Shown here: positions 1 to 5,543 of the stretch, one piece after another
How positions within the stretch are numbered: position 1 is the first letter of the stretch
Layout: each line of letters opens with the position of its first letter
From: Phycisphaerales bacterium
GTDB lineage: Bacteria; Planctomycetota; Phycisphaerae; Phycisphaerales; UBA1924
DNA: 5,543 nucleotides
Assembly: GCA_016763115.1 (NCBI GenBank)
Contig: JAESUL010000030.1
Coordinates: 1 to 5,543, forward strand
Direction: 5' to 3'
Program-made: the position numbers and the translations under genes
Notes under the pieces: model-generated
What the model was told of the DNA's origin: nothing
Databases searched by the model: none
Seen by the model: only the letters and a program-made list of their open reading frames with translations

Positions 1-848
<848 letters not shown>

Positions 849-851
849 GTC

Positions 852-1790
852 CTAGAAGTACCCTTCTTTTTTACGATCTTCCATCGCGGCTTCGTTGGTT
901 TTGTCGTCGATGCGTGCGCCGCGTTCCGATGCCCGAGCGGCAGCGACCTCGGCGACGATCTCTTCAAGGTTTGATGCCGGTGAATCGGTCGCAGCGGTGC
1001 AGCTCATGTCCCCCACTGTGCGGAAACGCACGGTGCGGTTGGCGACAGTCTCGCCATCGCGTGCGTCAAATGGAGCATCGCCGACAGGCACAAGCTGCCC
1101 TCGGCGTTCAACCACATCGCGTTTGTGCGAGAAATACAGGTCGGGGATCTCGATATTTTCGAGCATGATGTACTGCCACACATCCATCTCGGTCCAGTTG
1201 GAGATAGGAAACACGCGGATGTTTTCGCCCATGCGTGATCGCCCGTTGTACAGGTTCCACAACTCAGGGCGTTGATTCTTGGGGTCCCACTGCCCGAAAT
1301 CATCGCGGAACGAGAAGATGCGTTCTTTGGCGCGTGCTTTTTCTTCATCGCGTCGTGCGCCGCCAAAGAGGGCGTCGAACTGGTATTTGTCGATCGCATC
1401 GAGCAGAGTCGGGATCTGCGCACGGTTGCGTGAAGGGAACGGGCCCGGATCTTCGGTGGCCAAGCCCTTGTCGATCAGGTCCTGGACCTTGTGGATGATG
1501 AGGCGTTCGCCGATTTTGTCGATGAGGTAATCGCGGAACGCGAGCGCTTCGGGGAAGTTGTGCCCGGTGTCGATGTGGAGCATCGGGAACGGGAACTTGG
1601 CCGGGCGGAATGCTTTTTCGGCCAATCGCACCATGACGATCGAGTCCTTGCCCCCAGAGAACATCAGGGCGGGTCGCTCGAACTGGGCGGCGACTTCGCG
1701 CATGATGTGGATCGCCTCGGCCTCGAGGGCTTTGAGGTGGGTGAGTTTGTAGGGCGCGTGGGCGCTGGATGGGTCGGTGGTTTGCGTCAT
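852..1790 (-). CDS. cysD: Sulfate adenylyltransferase subunit 2 (CysD, PP-loop ATP pyrophosphatase)
   Basis: CysD is the catalytic adenylyl-transferring subunit of ATP sulfurylase and works with CysN. The 312-residue product is close to the usual length of about 300. It shows the PP-loop SGGKDS at residues 45-50, then LHIDTGHNFPEALAFRD, the family block GGARRDEEKARAKERIFSFRD, the segment VFPISNWTEMDVWQYI, and the characteristic C-terminal KKEGYF end. The region RTVGDMSCTAAT replaces the RTLGCYPLTGA of the E. coli enzyme, a variant I recall from other CysD lineages. ATG at 1790 is preceded by GGAG about 10 nt upstream on the minus strand. It is first in a minus-strand cysD-cysN operon, transcribed divergently from cysC. 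Confidence 0.97.
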   Translation of the reverse strand: MTQTTDPSSAHAPYKLTHLKALEAEAIHIMREVAAQFERPALMFSGGKDSIVMVRLAEKAFRPAKFPFPMLHIDTGHNFPEALAFRDYLIDKIGERLIIHKVQDLIDKGLATEDPGPFPSRNRAQIPTLLDAIDKYQFDALFGGARRDEEKARAKERIFSFRDDFGQWDPKNQRPELWNLYNGRSRMGENIRVFPISNWTEMDVWQYIMLENIEIPDLYFSHKRDVVERRGQLVPVGDAPFDARDGETVANRTVRFRTVGDMSCTAATDSPASNLEEIVAEVAAARASERGARIDDKTNEAAMEDRKKEGYF

Positions 1791-1834
1791 GCCGGGGAAC
1801 TCCGCGGTTCAGGTCCAAAGGAACAAATCATCAC

Positions 1835-1853
1835 ACCAAGGTCCACCCTTGGT
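1835..1853. repeat. Perfect inverted repeat ACCAAGG-N5-CCTTGGT
   Basis: Seven-base arms at 1835-1841 and 1847-1853 pair perfectly around a 5-nt loop. It lies 45 bp upstream of the cysD ATG and would fall in the cysD leader if transcription starts near the TATACT box. It could be an operator or an RNA hairpin. There is no U-run after it on either strand, so it is not a typical intrinsic terminator. Confidence 0.5.
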
Positions 1854-1923
1854 CAGCGGGTCATCGGCACCTTTTCCCCCTGCCACAAGCAGAAAACAGG
1901 GATGCGAGGCACCAATCGACCGA

Positions 1924-1947
1924 AGTATAGACACCCAACCGGTCTAT
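1924..1947 (-). promoter_or_regulatory. Candidate cysD -10 box overlapping an operator-like dyad
   Basis: Read on the minus strand, 1924-1929 is TATACT, one mismatch from the sigma-70 -10 consensus. It overlaps a dyad whose arms ATAGAC (1927-1932) and GTCTAT (1942-1947) flank a 9-bp centre. The dyad thus covers the space between the -10 and the expected -35, where a repressor commonly binds, and the plus-strand TATCCT box at 1945-1950 also touches it. The regulator is unknown. The promoter assignment is inference; the dyad itself is seen. Confidence 0.35.
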
Positions 1948-2014
1948 CCTGTTGTGCCAATACGGCATACGCGAACGATGTCCGAGAACACGATTTGACA
2001 AGGATCAACGACCA

Positions 2015-2632
2015 ATGTCAGACCAAAGACCAACCAACATCGTCTGGCACGACGGCGAGATCACGCCTAATGATCGGGCCAAGGTCCTTAGGCATCAAGG
2101 ATGCACCCTCTGGCTCACCGGGCTGAGCGGGTCGGGCAAGTCCACGATTGGGGTCGCTCTTGAAAAAGCACTCATTGGGCGGGGTCTGCTTGCGTATCGG
2201 CTTGATGGCGACAATGTCCGCCACGGGCTCAACGCGAACCTTGGATTCAGTGCCGATGATCGTGAAGAAAATATCCGCCGGGTTGGCGAGGTCGCCAAAC
2301 TCTTTGCCGACGCCGGGGTCATCACGATCTCGAGTTTTATCTCGCCCTACCAACGCGACCGCGACCGGGTCCGCAAGATTCATGAGGACAACTCGATCAG
2401 GTTCCTTGAAGTGTTCGTTGATACGCCTCTGGAGGTCTGCGAATCACGCGACCCCAAGGGGCTCTATAAAAAAGCCCGCGCGGGCGAGATCAAAGGGTTC
2501 ACCGGGATCGACGATCCGTATGAAATACCATTAGATCCTGATGTACACATCTCAACCAACTTGCTCAGCGTGTCAAAAGCGGTTGATTTACTGGTAAATC
2601 ATCTCCAGAAGACAGGTATTGTGCGCCGATAA
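2015..2632 (+). CDS. cysC: Adenylyl-sulfate (APS) kinase
   Basis: This enzyme phosphorylates the 3'-hydroxyl of APS with ATP to give PAPS, the step after CysDN. The 205-residue product matches the usual stand-alone length of about 200. It has the Walker A motif GLSGSGKST at 36-44, the substrate-binding DGDNVRHGLN at 64-73, the DDREENIRR segment at 81-89, the FISPYQRDR motif at 108-116, and the lid region KGLYKKARAGEIKGFTGIDDPYE at 148-170. No key residue appears to be missing. I chose ATG at 2015 because it has AAGGA 10 nt upstream and gives the family's usual N-terminus (NIVWHDG...); an in-frame ATG at 1952 would lie in the control region. It is divergent from cysD. The last 90 bases are richer in A/T than the rest, approaching the low-GC stretch downstream. 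Confidence 0.97.
   Translation: MSDQRPTNIVWHDGEITPNDRAKVLRHQGCTLWLTGLSGSGKSTIGVALEKALIGRGLLAYRLDGDNVRHGLNANLGFSADDREENIRRVGEVAKLFADAGVITISSFISPYQRDRDRVRKIHEDNSIRFLEVFVDTPLEVCESRDPKGLYKKARAGEIKGFTGIDDPYEIPLDPDVHISTNLLSVSKAVDLLVNHLQKTGIVRR
2584..2601. repeat. Near-perfect 18-bp palindrome inside the 3' end of cysC
   Basis: TGATTTAC and GTAAATCA are 8-base complementary arms separated only by TG. It lies in the coding sequence for the last residues of CysC, 31 bp before the stop and close to the left boundary of the low-GC stretch. One such palindrome is expected roughly by chance in a window of this size, so it is noted without a function. Confidence 0.4.
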
Positions 2633-2663
2633 CGGTATTTGAACTGGTTCTCGATAAAATGAC

Positions 2664-2693
2664 TCGAACTTTGCATGGAGTGAACCGTATAAT
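2664..2693 (+). promoter_or_regulatory. Candidate promoter for the small-gene pair, with perfect TATAAT
   Basis: A perfect -10 hexamer TATAAT lies at 2688-2693. The best -35 is TCGAAC at 2664-2669 with an 18-bp spacer, matching TTGACA at only three positions. The -10 ends 7 bp before ATG 2701, so transcription would begin at or within a base of that ATG, giving a leaderless or nearly leaderless message. This fits the lack of a usable Shine-Dalgarno there. Confidence 0.45.
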
Positions 2694-2700
2694 TGCTCGT

Positions 2701-3024
2701 ATGACTGAGAAACTGACCAATTTGATCAGAGGTATGGGGACCACATTGGATTTGTGGCCCTCTCGGCTTCCCGAAAAAAGCCAGTTTGACATTGATATCC
2801 TCAGATATCTCAATGATCGTCCATCAGACTACAGCATGATTCTTTTGGATCTTCGGCGCTCAATGATCACTTATCTTGATAAACTACCAGACAATGAACG
2901 ATCAAGAATCATCCGACAAATCAGACCCACAGAGTATTCAGCACACGAACGACGATTTGGCCTCGACAAACAATCCAAGCCCAGCAGATCAGGTGATCAA
3001 CTCGAATTCGCATTCCGCAGTTGA
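2701..3024 (+). CDS. Small conserved-looking protein of unknown function, GMGTTLDLWP motif
   Basis: The product is 107 residues from ATG 2701 (121 if the ATG at 2659 is used). It is soluble, without signal peptide or membrane segment. The N-terminus MTEKLTNLIRGMGTTLDLWP is followed by a middle part ending SMILLDLRRSMITYL, then a basic, polar tail. From memory, small bacterial proteins with a similar G-M-G-x-x-L-x-L-x-P start and a later D-L-R-x-x-I/M helix occur beside DUF2335 genes, which is what follows here; I could not check this. I prefer start 2701 because a perfect TATAAT ends 7 bp upstream, while neither ATG has a Shine-Dalgarno at proper spacing. The gene is AT-rich compared with cysC and cysQ, suggesting acquisition. 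Its last 131 bases overlap the next gene in another frame. No function is assigned. Confidence 0.6.
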   Translation: MTEKLTNLIRGMGTTLDLWPSRLPEKSQFDIDILRYLNDRPSDYSMILLDLRRSMITYLDKLPDNERSRIIRQIRPTEYSAHERRFGLDKQSKPSRSGDQLEFAFRS

Positions 3025-3433
3025 TCAGGATTCTGCGGAAATGATGTTGATGTCATTTCAGCATCAAGGCCCCCTTCCAACACCTCAAATGTTGGAAGAC
3101 TTTGATCGGGTTGTACCGGGATTGGCTAGAAAAATAGTTGAGCGATCTGAACTCGAGTTGCATCACCGACACAAACTTGAAACATCAGGTTTGGATGCGC
3201 GAATAGCGGATCAGGTAGCTAATCGCGGAGAACGACGAATCGGTCAGATTCTGGCGTTTGTCTTAGCTTTGTTTTTTGGATTAGCAGGCACATTTCTAGT
3301 GGTTTTTGGTTATCAGTGGGCGGGTGGCGCGATGGCTACAACCACTGTTGTAGGGCTCGTCACTATTTTCATTACAGGTAGATCGCCTGACCATTCAAAG
3401 ACTGAGACAAAGGAAGAATCTGATGATGAGTAG
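2894..3433 (+). CDS. Predicted two-helix membrane protein, DUF2335-like
   Basis: From ATG 2894 the product has 179 residues. Residues 1 to about 55 are rich in S, D, N and Q and likely disordered. Then comes GPLPTPQMLEDFDRVVPGLARKIVE and a charged helix SELELHHRHKLE. Two hydrophobic segments follow at about 116-139 (IGQILAFVLALFFGLAGTFL...) and 144-162 (GGAMATTTVVGLVTIFITG), with an acidic tail. The LPxPxxLExFxxVxPG block followed by a His-rich helix and two membrane helices is how I recall DUF2335 (PF10097), a family without a known role. Alternative starts are TTG 2876 and ATG 3041; the last has AGGA 10 nt upstream, would begin 16 nt after the previous stop and give 130 residues covering the whole family-like part. 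The gene is AT-rich like its upstream partner and overlaps cysQ by 8-11 bases, so its translation is probably coupled to cysQ. Confidence 0.75.
   Translation: MNDQESSDKSDPQSIQHTNDDLASTNNPSPADQVINSNSHSAVDQDSAEMMLMSFQHQGPLPTPQMLEDFDRVVPGLARKIVERSELELHHRHKLETSGLDARIADQVANRGERRIGQILAFVLALFFGLAGTFLVVFGYQWAGGAMATTTVVGLVTIFITGRSPDHSKTETKEESDDE
3074..3098 (+). repeat. 9-bp-arm hairpin in the 5' part of the DUF2335-like gene
   Basis: CTTCCAACA (3074-3082) and TGTTGGAAG (3090-3098) pair perfectly around a 7-nt loop. It lies 31 nt after the alternative ATG 3041 and encodes the LPTPQMLE motif. It could hinder ribosomes or simply reflect codon choice. Confidence 0.5.
3336..3353 (+). repeat. 7-bp-arm hairpin with 4-nt loop in the DUF2335-like gene
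   Basis: CTACAAC (3336-3342) and GTTGTAG (3347-3353) pair perfectly around CACT. It sits in the coding region of the second membrane helix, about 70 nt before the cysQ ribosome binding site. There is no U-run after it, so it is not an intrinsic terminator. Confidence 0.4.
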
Positions 3434-4448
3434 TACCGCCAAACTTATCGAAGCCGCACGCGAAGCGGTGGTTGCCGCGTCGATCGTGTGCCGCGAAGTC
3501 CAAGACAACCTCGCCGAGATCCGCCAGATCACCAAGGACGACAAGTCTCCGGTGACGGTCGCCGATTACGCCTCACAGGCGGTGGTGGCGATGGTGCTCC
3601 AGCAGCACCTCGGGCATATTCAACTGGTGGCCGAGGAATCCTCAACATTCTTGCGTGACGAGGACAACGCGGTGGTGCTCGACGCGGTGGTCGCCGCGGC
3701 ACGCGGGGTTTGGGACAACGCCGACGCGGACAAGATCCTCGCAGCCATCGACATCGGGGCGGGCGATACCGATCACCATTCATTCTGGACACTCGACCCG
3801 ATCGATGGCACGAAGGGCTTTTTGCGGAACATGCAGTACGCCGTCGCGCTGGGGTATATCGAAGGCGACACACCAACGATCGGGGTGATGGGGTGTCCGA
3901 ACCTGCCGGTGAATATGTCGCTTCCATTTGACGAGCGCGACGAGCACGGGTGCCTGTATTACGCGCTCAAGGGCGACGGCGTCTACGAATCGCGGTGTGA
4001 CGACAGCAAGGCGTCGAGCATCCGGATCACCCGGCTCGATCACGCCGAGGACGAGGAAATCACGGTGTGTGGATCGGTCGAGAAAGCCCATACGAACATC
4101 TCGGATATGGACCGAATCCTCGCTTGGATCGAGGAAAACGGGTTTGGCAGCGCGGGTGAACCGGCGAGGCTCGATTCGCAGTGCAAGTACGCCGTGGTCG
4201 CCCGCGGGCAGGCGGATGCATACCTGAGGCTCCCGACGCGTTCGGGGTATATTGAGCGGATCTGGGATCATGCTGCCGGAGCGTGTATTGCGAGCGAGTC
4301 GGGGGCGTTTGTGACCGATATCAATGGTCGGAACCTCGATTTTTCGCACGGCAGAGGGCTTGAGAAGAACAAGGGCATCGTGTGTGCCCCGCCTCGCGTG
4401 CATGGATTGATGCTCAAAGCCATCGAGGCGTTGGGAATCGCTCAATAA
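3423..4448 (+). CDS. cysQ: 3'(2'),5'-bisphosphate nucleotidase, HAL2/CysQ type
   Basis: This enzyme removes the 3'-phosphate from PAP (and may act on PAPS), clearing the by-product of PAPS use; the family is Mg-dependent and Li-sensitive. The 341-residue product belongs to the inositol monophosphatase superfamily: KSPVTVAD at 41-48, the metal-binding VAEESS at 69-74, DPIDGTKGFLR at 125-135 (D-x-x-D-G-T/S) and WDHAAGACIASESGA at 281-295. Its length and the RFW-like FWTLDPIDGTKGFLRNMQYAVALGYIE and GVMGCPNLP segments resemble yeast Hal2 and plant SAL1 more than the roughly 246-residue E. coli CysQ. The start is ATG 3423 or the adjacent ATG 3426; AGGAAG at 3411-3416 is 6 or 9 nt upstream, slightly favouring 3426. 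It overlaps the previous gene, so it probably depends on coupling or read-through. GC returns to about 60-65% from its start. Confidence 0.93.
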   Translation: MMSSTAKLIEAAREAVVAASIVCREVQDNLAEIRQITKDDKSPVTVADYASQAVVAMVLQQHLGHIQLVAEESSTFLRDEDNAVVLDAVVAAARGVWDNADADKILAAIDIGAGDTDHHSFWTLDPIDGTKGFLRNMQYAVALGYIEGDTPTIGVMGCPNLPVNMSLPFDERDEHGCLYYALKGDGVYESRCDDSKASSIRITRLDHAEDEEITVCGSVEKAHTNISDMDRILAWIEENGFGSAGEPARLDSQCKYAVVARGQADAYLRLPTRSGYIERIWDHAAGACIASESGAFVTDINGRNLDFSHGRGLEKNKGIVCAPPRVHGLMLKAIEALGIAQ

Positions 4449-4470
4449 TCACCCAAGAGGGTTCCTTCAT

Positions 4471-4474
4471 GGAG
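4471..4474 (+). promoter_or_regulatory. Ribosome binding site fixing the TTG start of the permease
   Basis: GGAG at 4471-4474 lies 6 nt before TTG 4481. An in-frame TGA at 4478-4480 directly precedes this TTG, so no longer start exists. The first in-frame ATG is 15 codons further in and would cut into the first membrane helix. Confidence 0.75.
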
Positions 4475-4480
4475 TATTGA

Positions 4481-5543
4481 TTGGGCGACTGGCAATCCAT
4501 CCTGACCGCGGTGCTGCTGGTGTCCATGATCGGAGCGATGGCGATTGGTCGCTACGCGCCCGATATCACCATGATGGGCGTGCTGCTGGTGCTGCTCGTC
4601 ACCGGGGTGCTCCAGCCCGATGAAGCCATCGGCGGGTTCGCCAACCAGGGTTTGATTACCGTCGCGATGCTCTATGTCGTTGCTGCTGCGATGAAAGAGA
4701 CCGGCGCAATGAACCGGATCACCGCGGTGCTGCTCGGGCGACCCAAAACGGAACGCAGCGCCCAGGCTCGGTTGATCCTCCCGGTCGCGGTGATGAGCGC
4801 GTTCATCAACAACACACCCATCGTTGCGATGTTTTTACCAACCCTCGCGGGCGTTGCTCGTCGGTGCCGAATCTCGCCGAGCAAGCTGTACATGCCGTTG
4901 TCGTTCGCCTCGATTCTTGGCGGCGTGTGCACACTGATCGGGACCTCGACCAATGTGGTGGTCGCCAAGCTGCTCGCCGACGAACAGCTCGTTGATGCTG
5001 ATGGCTATCCGGTGCGGTTCGGGATGTTCACACTCGCCAAGGTTGGGCTGCCGATCGCGGTGATCGGGGTGATTTATATCATGCTCTTCGGTCGTCGGCT
5101 GCTGCCGGACCGGACGACGCAGATCGAGGACGCCGCAGCACACGACGAGGGGTACCACGCCGGGCTGCGGGTTGAACCCGATTCACCAATCGTTGGGAAA
5201 TCTGTCGAGCAGGCAGACCTGAGAAACCTGCCCGGATTATTCTTGGCACGCATCGAGCGTGACCACGACGCGATCATCGCGGTATCGAGGCACGAGATCA
5301 TCCGTGCGGGCGATGTGCTTGTATTTGTGGGTGATCTGGATTCGGTGGTGGACCTCCAGCAGATCAAGGGGCTTGTGCCATCGACACACGATCAGCTTAC
5401 GAACGATGATGACACCGGCGATGAATCGCCGTTGTACCGCCCGAACCTGCGGATCAGCGAAGCGGTGATTTCGCCCAACTCATCACTGGTCGGCTCGACC
5501 ATTCGTGAGTCTTCGATCCGTACACGGTTCGGGGCTGTGGTCG
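4481..5543 (+). CDS. SLC13/DASS-type anion permease with RCK_C (TrkA-C) domains, N-terminal 354 codons; 3' end outside window
   Basis: This is a membrane transporter of the divalent anion:Na+ symporter (SLC13, CitMHS/ArsB-like) class; sulfate is the likely substrate from context. Helices are visible at about 7-23, 29-44, 58-71, 98-125 and 138-165, with the motif FINNTPIVAMFLP at 108-120 and the signature GGVCTLIGTSTNVVV at 147-161, and another helix at 187-203. A cytoplasmic RCK_C (TrkA-C) domain follows at about 229-290 (LRVEPDSPIVGKSV... IRAGDVLVFVG). A second one begins near 331 (LRISEAVISPNSSLVGSTI) and runs out of the window. Proteins with two such domains in a central loop normally have more helices afterwards and reach about 600 residues, so about 40% is missing. 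It starts 32 nt after cysQ and is probably in the same operon. Transport of another anion is possible. Confidence 0.88.
   Translation, partial: MGDWQSILTAVLLVSMIGAMAIGRYAPDITMMGVLLVLLVTGVLQPDEAIGGFANQGLITVAMLYVVAAAMKETGAMNRITAVLLGRPKTERSAQARLILPVAVMSAFINNTPIVAMFLPTLAGVARRCRISPSKLYMPLSFASILGGVCTLIGTSTNVVVAKLLADEQLVDADGYPVRFGMFTLAKVGLPIAVIGVIYIMLFGRRLLPDRTTQIEDAAAHDEGYHAGLRVEPDSPIVGKSVEQADLRNLPGLFLARIERDHDAIIAVSRHEIIRAGDVLVFVGDLDSVVDLQQIKGLVPSTHDQLTNDDDTGDESPLYRPNLRISEAVISPNSSLVGSTIRESSIRTRFGAVV

Larger units (their letters stand above)
1791..2014. promoter_or_regulatory. Divergent cysD / cysC intergenic control region
   Basis: These 224 bases separate the divergent starts of cysD and cysC and must carry the promoters of both transcripts. 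No convincing protein-coding gene is present. Visible elements are a 7-bp-arm inverted repeat near cysD (1835-1853), a 6-bp-arm dyad nearer cysC (1927-1947), a good minus-strand -10 candidate TATACT at 1924-1929 and a weaker plus-strand TATCCT at 1945-1950. Neither -10 has a good -35 at 16-18 bp, which would fit regulator-dependent promoters. A Shine-Dalgarno AAGGA at 2000-2004 sits 10 nt before the cysC ATG. I recognise no riboswitch. Confidence 0.6.

Noticed and set aside
1791..2014. SAM or other sulfur-related riboswitch in the divergent region
   Set aside because: Apart from one short hairpin I found no multi-helix arrangement or recognisable conserved core.
1491..2126. Plus-strand open frame across the cysD start and the intergenic region into cysC
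   Set aside because: It is antisense to well-conserved CysD sequence, then crosses the control region and runs out of frame into cysC; its composition is not protein-like.
2633..3433. Insertion sequence or integron-type element as the source of the low-GC stretch
   Set aside because: No transposase, terminal inverted repeats, flanking target duplication, tRNA or attachment-site repeat could be seen at the borders.
3780..4445. Minus-strand open frame of 221 codons opposite cysQ
   Set aside because: The opposite strand encodes a full HAL2-type enzyme with intact motifs; this is a shadow frame.
4451..4462. ACCC-AAGA-GGGT stem between cysQ and the permease as a terminator
   Set aside because: The stem is only 4 bp and there is no U-run after it; the 32-nt gap looks like an operon junction.

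Overview
The window carries a sulfate-activation locus from a bacterium with about 60-65% GC in the sampled core genes. On the minus strand lie cysD and the first 282 codons of cysN (together ATP sulfurylase). Running the other way are cysC (APS kinase), a pair of small uncharacterised genes, a cysQ/HAL2-type 3'(2'),5'-bisphosphate nucleotidase, and the start of an SLC13-type permease with RCK_C (TrkA-C) domains. The combination of separate CysD, CysN and CysC, a eukaryote-like HAL2 nucleotidase of 341 residues and a large SLC13-RCK permease makes me think of Planctomycetota (Phycisphaerae-like). That is an impression from gene content, not a proof.

Layout: 1-848 (-) cysN, cut by the window's left edge; 852-1790 (-) cysD, three bases upstream of cysN; 1791-2014 divergent intergenic region with two inverted repeats and a good minus-strand -10 box; 2015-2632 (+) cysC; 2633-2700 short gap with a perfect TATAAT just before the next ATG; 2701-3024 (+) small protein with a GMGTTLDLWP motif; 2894-3433 (+) two-helix membrane protein resembling DUF2335; 3423/3426-4448 (+) HAL2/CysQ; 4481-5543 (+) SLC13/RCK_C permease, starting with TTG and cut by the right edge.

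The core genes form one pathway. The permease is a candidate for sulfate (or another anion) uptake, CysDN makes APS from sulfate and ATP, CysC phosphorylates APS to PAPS, and the HAL2 enzyme removes the 3'-phosphate from PAP left over after PAPS is used. No PAPS/APS reductase or sulfotransferase is visible, so the window does not show whether PAPS feeds cysteine synthesis or sulfation.

The odd part is the stretch between cysC and cysQ. At about 45% GC by hand count (2641-3420) it is much more AT-rich than its neighbours, appears to have its own promoter with a leaderless-type start, and encodes two small overlapping genes unrelated to sulfur. It looks like an acquired two-gene accessory module that has become translationally linked to cysQ, and it is the best candidate here for something undescribed.
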